Below are positions 9,825 through 19,729 of a stretch of DNA of 64,000 bases, piece after piece (position 1 is the first letter of the stretch; every line of letters begins with the position of its first letter). Position numbers and translations under genes: made by a program. The notes under the pieces were generated by a model. That model did no database searches, had not been told where the DNA came from, and saw only the letters and a program-made list of their open reading frames with translations. The stretch lies in contig CM030936.1 of the NCBI GenBank assembly GCA_018136815.1, positions 186,001 to 250,000 of the forward strand, given 5' to 3'. Source of the DNA: Isochrysis galbana. Its lineage: Eukaryota > Haptophyta > Isochrysidales > Isochrysidaceae.

Positions 9825-10851
9825 GGGAAGGAAAGGTACGAGTACAGCATTAACATTAACTCCGTCGGCGGCCAATTCCTCACGTCAGACGTCAAGGACC
9901 GGGCATGCAACCGTAATCAGTCAAGCTTTCTCTCATCATCGAGGCCCACGGGCCGCGAGCACGCGAGCTGCACTCCCAAGCCGGCATGGGTCTGCCGCTC
10001 GCCGCTCGAGCCGAGAGGCCGAAACCTCGTCTCTCTCTCTCAGGTCTGGTCTTTTTCGGTTTTCGGTTTCGGCGCCTCTTCTATTTCATTTAATATGCCT
10101 TTCTCCTTTCTTCCGCATGTTGTACTCGACAATGGGAGGGTTTCCTCGAAAGTATATGCGCGGATACATCTTCCCTATTTATATCCAGGAAGAAAAAATG
10201 TTGGGAACACCTATAGGCATTCCACGTTTCAGTCACCCTGGTCCCTGGGGGGGGGGGGCGTCGTCTCGCTTGCGCCTCAGCTAGTAATGGACCGGGCAAG
10301 CGTCGAAAGTGAACGTATTGAGTATCACTATAAGTATAGCGGGGGGGCTGAGCTACTCTCGGGAGTTTTTTTTCGCGTTTCAAGTGAATCTCAGACTACG
10401 GTGGCGGCCGCCCCGGTCGGAGGGCTGCCGAGGCTCGCCGGTCACCTCGGAGGCCACATCAGCAAGCCTCATGCCGCGCTCAGGTGTGCGCCGCCCGCTC
10501 GCCCAGTAATACTGGCGGGCCGTTTACCGAATTCCGCCGTCGATTCCGGCCTTCTCTTTTTGGTTTTGGGAGGAGCGACAGCGGAGCCGAAGAGAACGAT
10601 TTCGGAGCTCGAGGGAGCCGAAAGGCGGGCGAGCGGGGAGCGGTGGCTGGCGGAACCCCTTTTTATCACTGTGATCGTCCTTCCTGAACGGGAGAGCATC
10701 GCGAACCTGTTCCGACAGCTTGTCGGAGCGAAGCTCGTTTCCTCTTTGGAAACGAGTCGCGGAGGCGCACCGGCGGCTAGCGCGGCGCACGGTTCATCCG
10801 GGGAGCCCGGAACGGGCTCATCGGGAGAACGGGGAGGGCAAATGACGGGGG
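9825..10851. other. GC-rich unclassified stretch
   Basis: A 307-codon plus-strand frame (10095-11018) crosses this region, but it has no recognisable domain and biased composition, and its 3' end lies in a different frame from a clear LINE endonuclease fragment. I do not call a gene. A GAAAC...GTTTC hairpin (10735-10760) is present. Confidence 0.4.
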
Positions 10852-11226
10852 CATGTGAAATGGACGGGAGAGTGGCTCGGAATGCGAATCGGAGGGACGG
10901 AGAGCGTAGGAAAGGGCGCGAGAATGACGAAAGAGTTCTTTCAGAAGTTCCAATCCCGGGCGTCCAACAGCGCTATACCGGAACTATACGTTACGGGCGA
11001 CTGGAACGCCCCGGGTGACGACACAAGTGTCTGACACAAGGGCACAACCACCGACGATGAAGAGATACGCAAAGAGCTCCGTAGATACTACGTGTGGTTA
11101 TACCAAGAGAGACAAAATGTGATCAACACGCGCCAAGGTGTACGGGCAGGTGCGCTGAGGGTTGTCGTGTTAGCACCAGGGCTAGTGAGAGTAGTGGTAC
11201 TAATGCTCAGTTATATTATTATTATC
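10852..11226 (+). mobile_element. LINE fragment: endonuclease-domain remnant joined to a TTA-tailed 3' module (tail C)
   Basis: From 10852 the plus strand reads a protein-like segment with WTGEWLGMRIGG, MTKEFFQKFQSR and then PELYVTGDWNAPGDD. GDWNAP is the conserved G-D-(F/W)-N motif of the APE-type endonuclease of non-LTR retrotransposons. There is one in-frame stop soon after (near 11035), then EEIRKELRRYYVWLYQERQN. Directly following (about 11140-11226) is the 3' module GTTGTCGTGTTAGCACCAGG ... GTGGTACTAATGCTCAGTTA ending in TTATTATTAT, which also occurs at 27128-27316 and 30930-31110 and, diverged, at 18245 and 40330. No reverse transcriptase lies between, so the element is internally deleted or truncated. 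Confidence 0.6.
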
Positions 11227-12464
11227 AAACATCGCACAACTCGACGCTTCTCCTCTAGTGGAACGTGTGCTACGAAGGGTGACGCCATCGCACCGGCGTC
11301 GATGGCGAATGGCGAAAAGCCACCAAAGACCAAAGACCAAAGAGCCCCTTCTGGAGGCAAATGGCCCCAACAACTCGGCCCCGGTATCAATGTATCGATG
11401 GCTCACGCCCTCGATGAAGGGTATGGGGGCGAGCGATCCGTCGCCACGTCCACCGACGACTATCCGACTATGCGCTATGCGTTTGTCTGTCGGCTGCATG
11501 GGGCTTGCGAAGTTGAGGGTGGAAGAGAGTGCGGGTGAGAGCGTGGATGCGAGATCGGGGTTGAGAGTGATCTCTCGCCGGTCGTCTCCGAGGCGGTGGC
11601 CACGATTCCATCGACGAATCCGTCAGAGGGGAAACAAACAACTTTCTGCGGACGCTGAACCACCTGGGGGATCTTGCATCAGTCTCCTGTTCTCAACGAG
11701 GACGATGGTCATCTGCTTTTGCATTTGCATATGTCACAAATGCCTTAGGCCCGCTTTGCAGTAATGCTTCGGCCCGCTCTGCGGTGACGGGGAGATACGT
11801 ACGAAAGGGCAAGTTTTACGACAAGCAACAAGTGATTGAAATAGATACCGAAACTCTCATCTAACATAGTCTAACACCAACATCTAACCGCGCTAACAAG
11901 GTCCCTGTGCCGCATAGCTATTCTGCGTTGCCGGTACGGATAGCAGAATGTATACCTTCGTGTGTCGTCCTCAACCGAGCCACTGCGACGTTATGGGTGG
12001 CCATTTCCTCTTGGGTGCATGGCAATATCGCACACAGTGCACGGCGGTCGTGTAGGCATGAGGCACATAACAGGCGGCGCCCGCACGTCCATCGCTAGGT
12101 AGGAGCCCCATCCACAAGCATGAATGGCCACCTCACACTCACAACCACGATCACGGTGTCGATGTCGAGGCAAAACGAAACATACTTCATGCCCCTACTG
12201 GTGTGTTTACGAATAAAACGACAGCCATCCATAGAGGTATGTTGAGACGGCGGCGAATATGGCACACAAGTCAGGACGGCTCCTCATGCACATGTGCAAC
12301 GGCAACGCGCATTGATGAAGGACGTCATCAGTTTGGGGGCTCCATGAGCATTTCAGAGAGCTCCCAATATGCGTTGTCATTAAAATCGCACTCCCACTCA
12401 TCTCCGACGTCGAGCGTGAAGAGTTCTGCGCGATTTGAACAAATCTGGCTAAACAGGCAAACCT
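11227..12464. other. Intergenic; partial MITE terminus near 11630
   Basis: I recognise no gene. At 11629-11647 GGGGAAACAAACAACTTTC matches the inner arm of the palindromic repeats at 49685-50230, so a decayed terminus of that family lies here. Direct repeats GCCCGCTTTGCAGTAATGC/GCCCGCTCTGCGGTGA occur at 11749-11790. The rest is of mixed composition with short frames only. Confidence 0.4.
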
Positions 12465-13613
12465 CTAGAAAGAAGATGCTGTCCGTGGCATATCCATTTT
12501 GGCCCCTGCAATCGATGGGGCTCCAGCCGCTGCACTGCCCAATCGCGGCGAGTGCAGGAAGTCAAGGCTTTTCGGCGCCTTTGAGAAGATGATCCTCCGG
12601 TCTCCCTGCCCTGGGATCCTCCCATACGCAGCACACACCTGCCACTCAAAGTTGCGGCAGATGTTGTATGGAACGCGATTACCGTAAAGCGAAAGAATAT
12701 TGAGCGACGATTGAATGCACGCCTGGGCGTGCCCGCCACCTCCACCTTTGCCGATGCAGTATTGGTCAATGGCTTCGTCGAAGCCAAGAAGAGCCGGCGC
12801 GTGCTGATGAAACGTAGGTATGTGGTGCGGCTCGCCTAGCTGCCCGCCGTTGCCCTCAAACCAATTGGTCTCGCAATGTTGCCCAGAGTACGTTTGCGCA
12901 AAGTAACGATTGGCTGGCTGCTCCTGCCCATGATCATCTCGTACCCTAGTGAAGCAGGACCCACCGAGACCTTGTCCTCTCTCCCACTTCCTCCAGGGCT
13001 CCGCCCCCCACATCGCACGGAAAAGAAAGTCGCGATCCTGCAGCAGCACGGAGCACTGCTGGCACTGCTCACACTGAGAGCCAATTAGTGGCGGTGGGGG
13101 GGGAGGAGGAGGAGGATGGGGAGCCGGAGGCGGAGGAGGAGGTCTCGGTGGGCGTGGGGGCGGAGATGGAGTCGGGCTTGGCGGTGGGCTCGGTGGTGAG
13201 GGCGGCGGGCGAGGCGGCAGCGGCGGCGATGGCGGGAAAGGCGGAGACGGTGGAGCGGGGGGCATTGGCGGCCGAGGTGGCGGCCTGGGCGGATCAGGCG
13301 GCTGTGGTGGCGACGGCGGTGCAGGAGGCGCCGGTGCGGATGGTGGCTGAGATGGAGGAAGTCGGAGCTCGCGTGGAAGCGGTTCGAATGTCTCGTAGAG
13401 GTGTGCACCCACCACGTTGAGTGGCCACGGGAAGAGCTCCGGCTGCTCCTCCACAGCGAGCAGCAGCGCTAGCAGTAGCAGGTGGCCACCCACCAACACG
13501 AGCGCGCTCACGGCGCACCTGGTCTTCGGCGAGCGGGCCAGGCGTGGCGTATCTTCATCCTGCAGCCGCATCCGCCGCTGTGTCCTATCCACCGAGCGCA
13601 GTGCCGTCGGCAT
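12465..13613 (-). CDS. Signal-anchored proline-rich protein with C-terminal Cys domain (hypothetical)
   Basis: This is an unspliced frame of 382 aa from Met at 13613. Residues 1-33 are basic and probably cytosolic. A hydrophobic segment at about 34-53 (AVSALVLVGGHLLLLALLLA) acts as a signal anchor. Residues about 80-185 are a Pro-rich stalk (PPSPPxPP, SPPPSPTPSPPPRPP), typical of hydroxyproline-rich cell-surface glycoproteins. The C-terminal about 190 aa hold spaced cysteines (CEQCQQC, SCFTR, QHCETNW, QYCIGK, QACIQS, NICRNFEWQVC), suggesting a disulphide-bonded lumenal or extracellular domain. I do not recognise the Cys domain. A longer start at 13742 exists, but the shorter one puts the anchor in a normal type II position. 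Role (scale or wall matrix) is inference only. Confidence 0.7.
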   Translation of the reverse strand: MPTALRSVDRTQRRMRLQDEDTPRLARSPKTRCAVSALVLVGGHLLLLALLLAVEEQPELFPWPLNVVGAHLYETFEPLPRELRLPPSQPPSAPAPPAPPSPPQPPDPPRPPPRPPMPPAPPSPPFPPSPPLPPRPPPSPPSPPPSPTPSPPPRPPRPPPPPPAPHPPPPPPPPPLIGSQCEQCQQCSVLLQDRDFLFRAMWGAEPWRKWERGQGLGGSCFTRVRDDHGQEQPANRYFAQTYSGQHCETNWFEGNGGQLGEPHHIPTFHQHAPALLGFDEAIDQYCIGKGGGGGHAQACIQSSLNILSLYGNRVPYNICRNFEWQVCAAYGRIPGQGDRRIIFSKAPKSLDFLHSPRLGSAAAGAPSIAGAKMDMPRTASSF

Positions 13614-14443
13614 GGCTTTGGCGCCGGGAGCGGCGTCACCCCGCCCGCCGACTGATGCTCCTTTTAGCTCAGTTTTCACACACTCCAAAATGTATATCCT
13701 TACTCGTACTCTTCTGCTTCCTTCCTCTCTCCATGTGTGCATGCGTGTGTCTTACTACAATATTCATCTTGGAACGGGGGTGAATGCGAGCAGCGAGCAG
13801 CCTTCTTGGAGGCTGCTATCGCTAGCTACAATAACGTGTCCATTTGTACATTTGTGAGAAGATGGAAGATGGGCGTGGTAGTTGTTGAATACGAGTAACG
13901 GTAACGGACTAGGTGTACTTTGTACGCGTTAGCGCTTCAGGCTTCAGACGTCATGACGTCATGAGTCACTATTACCCGTGTGTAGGACGTGTACCGTATA
14001 CGCCTCTCCGTTCTCCGTGGAAAGCATCAAGTGAGCAGTGTCGGCGAAGGGCCCAGTTGAGCTCCCTGGCGAGTCCTCGGCTGGCGCTCTACGCAATACG
14101 CACTACACGGCCACGCCCGCCGGCCAGCGCGTGGATGCCATGTGCCGCAGGAGGCGTCCTCCCCCCCCCCCCCCAAAAAAAAAAGGCCGACCCCAAAATA
14201 CAAGTAAAGACTAGATTAAACCCTACCGCTCCCCCCGCCTGGTTGCCCCGCTCCCCCCCCGCGCCTCGCTCCCTTCCTTCCCCCCCCGCGTGGAAGGAAC
14301 GAAGGGAACAGAAGAGAAGAAGAGAGAGATGCGAGCGCCCCCGCTCTCCCCTCTCCCCCCCCCCCACCCCTCCCCCGCCTCTTCACTCACTCCTTCCCAC
14401 CACCGCCCACGGCCATTCGCCCGCCGGCTGGCGACCGCCGCGA
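13614..14443. other. Intergenic between divergent genes; homopolymer runs
   Basis: This separates the proline-rich protein gene from the WW-domain frame. It contains TGACGTCATGACGTCATGA at 13948-13966 (two overlapping TGACGTCA palindromes, the CRE/bZIP-type site), C- and A-runs at 14160-14182 and CT-rich tracts at 14250-14400. I see no gene. Confidence 0.45.
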
Positions 14444-14839
14444 ATGGAGGTAGACGAGGAGAAGAGCTACGAGGCGCCGCGTGGGATACAAGCGGAAGGC
14501 GCAGGTGCTGTGAGTAGGCTAGGCAGCTACGCGAATGGCCAGGCGTTCTGCCTCCACCAGCCCTGCTGGGAGATGAACAGGGGATGTCATGATGGAGACC
14601 AGCGAGGCCGACGGAGCCGATGCTACGGTTGCTGCTGGTGCGGGCATGCCTCGCGACCAGCGGCTGGCGATGGACATGATGGAGGCGATTGGATCACTCG
14701 GTCTTCAAGAGCACAGCGTCCTTTCCACGGTGGCCGCGGCTGGCAGATGTTCGTTACCGAGGATGGTCAGACATACACGCACAACTCCATCACAGGCCAC
14801 TCAACTTGGCAGGCGCCCTGCCCGCAGCATTGTCTGTGA
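14444..14839 (+). pseudogene. WW-domain protein, fragment or frameshifted gene
   Basis: A WW domain is clear at about 14735-14815: GWQMFVTEDGQTYTHNSITG followed by HSTWQAP. Both signature tryptophans, the aromatic/N and the final proline are present. WW domains bind proline-rich peptides. Upstream, a good start MEVDEEKSYEAPRG (14444) is in the same frame, but the best protein-like sequence between (METSEADGADATVAAG...MPRDQRLAMDMMEAIGSLG, from 14589) is in another frame. Either a small intron plus an indel near 14720 or decay of the gene explains this. The frame closes 7 residues after the domain. I recognise no orthologue. Confidence 0.45.
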
Positions 14840-16040
14840 TGGCGTTAGCAAATGGTTTGCACTCAGAAGAAGAGATTCATTGTACAAGTTATGGATGGAT
14901 AGCGCATGTTGGCCAAGTGGGTTAGACCTTCTTGTCCTCCCAAGTCCGAGGAAATATCGATGACAGCATGAAACGTACCGACTCAGTGCACGGGTATGCT
15001 CGGAGCAGAACCTCCTATATTGCGCAAGGCACGGCGAACAAAATCTAGCCATTGTGCCGCGCACTCTCGAAGCTGCTTGATGGAGACTGCATCGCTCCGC
15101 CCAGGCACCTGCGCCTGGCTCACGGTGGTCATTTTTCACATGGATGTCACATGGTAATCTTGTCGCATGTGTTGTTGTCCCAACAGTGGAGTGTGGTTGG
15201 GACACCCATGTATTGACGGCGCAGGTGGTGGTTATGACTGTGATTTTTGCGTCGCTGGCCGTCTCGCATCGTCGAGCCTCGCCAATTATTACACAAGATT
15301 CAGCAGCCCATGACATGGATGGGAATCTAGTCAGAGGGCCACATTGCGGATGATACAAGCGATGGAATAGCTGCGGCGGTTGTGCGTAGTGGCGACTGCA
15401 CTCATTTGATCGGATGGCGGCCAGGAGTCATTGTCAATGCGACGTGCGATCGACCACGTGCTCGTGCTCGAATGTGCATGTGCGCTTTTCGGGCATTTCA
15501 CATGTCGCGTGTTGCATTGTTATCAATACTACTACTACATCACAACATCACCTTTGCACCTGAGTGGTGAGTGTGTGCGTGGGCAACATTGAACATTAAA
15601 AATCATCTGAAGATTCTGGACTCATACCTACTACAGACTAGGATCCTTTACTTCCCCACCGACACCGCCCACTGTTCCTTTCGTTCCCTCTCTTCCCTTC
15701 CCCCCTTCTTTCTTTGCCTTCATTCCATCTTCTTCGGTTCGCGGGGGTCCGGCCCAGGTGCACTAAGGCGGCTTGCCTTCATTTGGTCTCCTTTCCCTCA
15801 GGGTTTCTTCCCCTCCCTGTGGGACTCTCACCCTACCATGAGCCCCCCCGCGAGCACCCCCAAGGAGAGCCCAGGAGCACCCCGTACGCACCAGAACGGC
15901 GTCGCCTTGGCTCGGTATGAGGGCGCGCCCCGAGAGGGCCTCCTCGACAAGGATTCATGTGGTTGACGTTGGTGAACATCTCGAGGAGACGAGGAGAAAA
16001 ATAAGTCGTTAGAGCTAGCACCCCCCCCCCCCCTCCACCA
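14840..16040. other. No gene recognised
   Basis: The sequence is mixed, including an AATCATCTGAAGATTCTGGA piece (15600-15620) that resembles the terminus of the small MITE at 30752-30863. The T/C-rich stretch 15640-15840 looks like leader or intron sequence, but no exon follows that I can support. A C-run lies at 16021-16033. Confidence 0.4.
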
Positions 16041-16440
16041 CACTCATGAATGCAGCTATTTCCAGACATTCGAGAAATGAAATGACAGAATCTGAAGCTA
16101 GACACGTGTTGCAACATTCGGAGGATGATGAGTTTCTCAAATTAGTTCCAAAACTCAACCAACACACATCGTTGCTAAAACATATTACGGCTAGGATACA
16201 AGGATTGATTAAAGCACAAAAGAAAGATACGTGAATTTTGCAATTCACCTTTGTGAATCAAACCGACTGAATGTACGGGATATGCATGAATGGCAAATTA
16301 CCACATTGAAGGAAAGCAGTAAATTCAAAGAGGCATGTCCAGGAGTGAAACTCGGTGGGAGGACCGGGAAGAGCTCCGAGAATAAGTCTAAGCAAACCCT
16401 TATTAAGCGCTTGCTCAGCAAATCAAGCTGGAACAAGACG
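16041..16440 (+). other. AT-rich island with two small open frames
   Basis: Base composition drops sharply here relative to both flanks. The plus strand holds a 62-codon frame (16046-16234, helical, Lys/Glu/His-rich, ending IQGLIKAQKKDT) and just after it another open frame (to 16443) without an early ATG, rich in Lys/Ser. Neither matches a family I know. The composition shift suggests different ancestry from the surroundings, possibly transferred DNA or a decayed insertion, but the stretch is short. Confidence 0.35.
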
Positions 16441-16444
16441 TAGA

Positions 16445-16999
16445 CCTGAGCTGTGGAGAAGGGGGGGCGCTGCGTGAGCCGGGAGCGCCAAGCGAGCGAT
16501 AAAAAGGCGCCCGAGGGGAGGAGCACGCCCCACGCGACGGACATGAGCACACCGTGGGCGAGCAGCGGCAGGGTGGGCGGGGACGCGGAGGAAGGGGGCG
16601 AGGACGCGGGGGAGGAAGGGGGCGAGGGCGCGGAGATAGGGGGCGAGGACACGGGGGCCGAGAGAGGGGTCGTACCCACCGCGAGCGGCGGCGGCGCGCA
16701 GACAGGCATGCTCCTCGAGGTCCTCGACGACTCGTCCCCCGCGAGCGAGATGTCGTCGGTAGAGAAGCCGAGCAGCTCGCCCTCGTCCACACCGACGCTC
16801 CACACGCAGCAGGGGTCCCCCAGCTCCATCCGTTGCTCTGCCCGTCGCTGTCCGTGTCCGCGAGGCAGAGAGAGGTGGTCCACGCCCTGCCTTCGTCGCG
16901 GAAGGCGAATCGGAAGGCGGCGTGCGTCGGGTTGTTGACCTTGTGCCCCGTGTCCTTGCCGTTGACGCGGCCGTTGGGCACGAGCCGCTCGTAGCTCTC
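16445..16999 (-). pseudogene. Temptin-like/cytochrome b561-like gene, partial at assembly gap, one frameshift
   Basis: Next to the N gap the minus strand reads SYERLVPNGRVNGKDTGHKV...AAFRFAFRDEG-W, then LCLADTDSDGQSNG and, in another frame, ELGDPCCVWSVG. The G-H-K, W-x-x-x-LC-xAD-x-DSDGQ-NG and LGDPCC-W pattern is that of temptin-type Cys-rich domains that are abundant in algae. A Ser/Pro-rich linker (about 16590-16670) follows, then LLAHGVLMSVAWGVLLPSGA (about 16520-16580), which fits the first helix of a cytochrome b561 domain including its haem-ligand His context. The shift lies near 16840 in a G-rich run; one missing base would explain it, and being beside a gap it may be an assembly error. 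The N-terminus lies in or beyond the gap (17100-17187 may hold part of it). The rest of b561 was not found. Confidence 0.55.
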
Positions 17000-17099
17000 N
17001 NNNNNNNNNNNNNNNNNNNNNNNNNNNNNNNNNNNNNNNNNNNNNNNNNNNNNNNNNNNNNNNNNNNNNNNNNNNNNNNNNNNNNNNNNNNNNNNNNNN
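17000..17099. other. Assembly gap, 100 Ns
   Basis: Exactly 100 N characters, the usual placeholder for a gap of unknown size. It interrupts the temptin-like gene. Confidence 0.99.
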
Positions 17100-17769
17100 A
17101 TTCCCGTCTACCGCGTTCATCGCCGTCGCACTCTGACATCATCATCATTGCTGTTTGTTGCTTCGGCGCCTTTTGTTGAGCACCCATATGCGATACGCCA
17201 TACGTGTGATGGGAAGGGGAGCCAGATTACGCGCAATTTGGGTGTTTGCAGTTGGATTATTGGTTTTTGCTGGTTGGCTCTTTGGTGCTGCCGCTCGCTC
17301 GGATCTGGGAGATTTCTTTTTCTGTTGGCTCTCATGCTCCATGGGAGGATGCGTGCGCCCCCCCCCGCACTCGCTATTGTGCTGCCTGCACTGTGCTGCT
17401 AGTGTTGTGGCAAGGGGGGAGCTCGCGGGTGGCCACGATCAACCGGAACCAGCGGCGCAGGAGTGAGACCGCTCTCCCCCCCCCCTTTCCGTTATGCGCG
17501 GCAAGACGGCCGGGCAAGGCGGCGGAGGAGCAGACGGGGGCGACATTGCGTCGCTGGTCGCTAGCAGCGCGCACGGCTGGCAACACCAAACGGGAAAGGG
17601 GGTAGCTCATGGGGGGACAGAACGAGCCTCAGCCGGAGATCATAGACCCGTTTTAAACCCCAGCCGGAGACCATGAAAAGCCTACATGGTCATTGCCAAC
17701 GTTGTTTTGTGTATTGGTCATTGCAATTGTTAATAGTAGTAATAGTGAAGAAACAAGTTGTAACAAGTA
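17100..17769. other. No gene recognised
   Basis: A plus-strand frame at 17189-17466 includes a hydrophobic helix (IWVFAVGLLVFAGWLFGAA) but no other sign of a gene. The tandem GGGGACAGAACGAGCCTCAGCC/CCCAGCCGGAGA pieces at 17620-17670 are short. Low-GC sequence 17690-17770 precedes repeat E. Confidence 0.35.
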
Positions 17770-18194
17770 ATGGTAATGGCGCCGGGACAATTCCCCCCGC
17801 ACTGCCTGCCGAGGCCGCCACCCACTGGGCGAATATTAGTTCTGTCCCCGGTGGCGTGGCCTCGCCAGAAGCACTCTCGTGCGCTCTGGCGAGTCTTTCA
17901 GCCTTTTCGACCGCTGTGGCGTGGAGCGCCGCGGCTTGTCCCATCCTCAGGCCGCCCCCAGACCGGTCTGCCAGACCCAGCCTCGTCCTCGTCGAGCAGC
18001 GCCGGGTGAGGCGTTGTCCAGCTAAGGAGCGCCGCGAAGGCGGCCTCGACGTTGGCGCTCGCCAGCCACGCGTCGACGGCCCCAGCGTCGAGGAGGTAGA
18101 GGTCGTTGTCGAGCACGAGCGCGGGCGATCCCTGCCAAGGGCGGGTCGAGGTGGTCAGGGCGGACTCTCCTGTGGCCAAGGCAGCTGTGTGCAC
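17770..18194 (-). repeat. Repeat E copy 1: protein-like fragment of unknown family
   Basis: Minus-strand translation gives PALVLDNDLYLLDAGAVDAW...AAFAALLSWTTPHPALLDED and, after a frame change near 17965, ALHATAVEKAERLARAHESA-SG-ATPPG-ELIFA-WVAA. The second part is repeated, on the plus strand, at 61985-62130 with the same reading frame conserved (ARAHESAS-E-TPPGAELIFARWVAA). Similarity at protein level between two distant sites suggests a dispersed gene fragment or part of a mobile element. I do not recognise the family. Confidence 0.45.
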
Positions 18195-18244
18195 GCGCTA
18201 ATGGGGTGCTCCGTGCTCCGCGGGTGACGTGTGACGTTTCACCT

Positions 18245-18375
18245 GCACTAGGCACCAGATATAGTAGTATATATAATATACTTGTATACTTGAGCTCTAG
18301 TGCCTCTACTCCCACTAGACTTGCACCAACACGCCAAGCCACGACACGCATGACCGCACCACATCCCAAGGCGTA
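18245..18375 (-). repeat. Tail C module (diverged), minus orientation
   Basis: The reverse complement reads GTGTTGGTGCAAGTCTAGTG followed by GGAGTAGAGGCACTAGAGCT, which follows the tail module of 27128-27316 (GTGTTGGTACCAGGCTAGTG...GAGTAGTGGTACTAATGCT) with few changes. The following simple sequence is TATA-rich (about 18258-18290) rather than TTA repeats. Confidence 0.5.
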
Positions 18376-19500
18376 TACATAACTAAGTAAGCGCCTGATT
18401 GTACCTCCCCCCTCGCATGCCCCCGGCTTCCGTCAGGACTCCCCACAAGCTCTTCGGGGTGAAAACCCAGTTCGTCGCCAATGTAACATGTACATTGAAG
18501 GCTTACCAGGGGAAAAAAAGCACCGGGGGTGGGGGGGGAGCGAGTCTTTGTCGCTTCCCGTTGAGAGTGAAAGGCCCTTAGGGCAGGCCAAGCCTGTCCG
18601 AGCAATCCTCCGCAGAATAAACGACGGCGCCCAGGGAACCATACTTTGCGAGGGTATCCCTGGGCGAGCTACGAGATGCAAGGGAGGGAATCTCGAGCAG
18701 AAGTTACGGAACCAAGGAGAAGCCACAGTCTCCCGCCCCCTTCTCTCCGACTCCTGGCCGAAGCAGCGCGCACGGCCTCCCCGGAACCAGCTTCTCCGCC
18801 AAAGAGAGAACTGGGGAAGGGGAAGGGGGTTGACAGGGGTTAGGGTTGGGTAGTAGGGAGGTTCACTAACTAGCACTAGCACTCTGCCTCACGCCGCACA
18901 AGTAGCGGGGAATTTTGAGAAGATTTTTTTTTCGAAACAGTAGACAACGAAGAACTCGCACCTAGTCCTAAACTGACACGACTAGCACAAAAAACTGAAA
19001 ATAGAACATGTCATCAAACACGAGAAGATAAAACACGATAACGATAACGACCAGGGATGAACCCCCGGGCGCGCGAGGCGAAGCGCCCCACAAAATAAGA
19101 CCACCATGGGGAAAGCCGCAAGGCTGGGCCCCCAAAGACCGGCGCTCACATACGCCCCGCCAACCAATCAGGATACAAAAGGCCCGTCCTCCCCCTCCCC
19201 CAACGCTAGGCCCAAAGTAGTGTACATGGACCGACCCCCCGAAACCAAACAAAAAGGAACGGGGGGGGAGCGGGAAGGGGAGAGAGAGGGTAAGGTGAAG
19301 GCGATGTCAAATGTAGACCCCAGCGGAAGGGGTAGCGAGTAGCAACGTAGTAGTTTTCTTCAAGAATATTTTTTATAAATCAGTGTTTGACCGCCCTAGC
19401 CCTCGCCCTAGAGCCTAGAGCCTAGAGCCCAGAGCCCAGAGCTAGAAGCTAGAGCTAGAGCTAGAGCCCGCCAGGGACCAAGGACCAGGGAGAGAGTGGG
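18376..19500. other. No gene recognised; short tandem repeat at 19390-19470
   Basis: There is no supported coding frame. The stretch 19000-19330 faintly resembles 29600-29745 and 56450-56560 (CCCGAAACCAAACAAAAAGG, then GA-rich), so it may be a diverged copy of repeat D. 19385-19475 is built of TAGAGC/CAGAGC-type hexamers. Confidence 0.35.
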
Positions 19501-19504
19501 TCAA

Positions 19505-19636
19505 CTGTGCATGCTAGCCCTGGCATGCCATAGGGCATGGCCAGGGAGTGGGTGGTTCCTCCCCCACAGCAGGGGGGGAGTGGAGAGAGGGGTGGCTTGT
19601 GCCCCCCCTGGGTCAACCAAGTATAAACTTAGTTGC
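19505..19636 (-). repeat. Family A fragment (5' end only)
   Basis: On the minus strand it starts CAACTAAGTTTATACTTGGTT, followed by the GGGGGGCACAAGCC, TCCCCC...GGAGGAACCACCCACTCCCT and CATGCC elements in the order of the full family A copies. It stops at the CATGCC inverted-repeat region. The missing part is the 3' side, which is unusual for truncation by incomplete reverse transcription. Confidence 0.65.
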
Positions 19637-19729
19637 GTAGCATCTACTCGTACTTGAAAGGTCTTCGTTGTTCCAACGCTGGCGAGAAGCGTGAAGAGGG
19701 CGTGAATCGCCTCGAGAGGCAGCGGGCGC

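Noticed and set aside
9206-9910. Several overlapping long frames on both strands
   Set aside because: They lie inside the family A retroposon, mirror those in its other copies with frame breaks, and reflect high GC content.
10095-11018. 307-codon plus-strand frame
   Set aside because: No domain, biased composition, and it runs through a LINE fragment whose recognisable protein is in another frame.
16046-16234. Possible KxDL-type protein in the 62-codon frame
   Set aside because: The helix pattern is only loosely similar and the defining K-x-D-L residues are absent.
17189-17466. Small membrane protein on the plus strand (IWVFAVGLLVFAGWLF)
   Set aside because: A single hydrophobic stretch without splice or start support, next to an assembly gap and antisense to the temptin-like gene.
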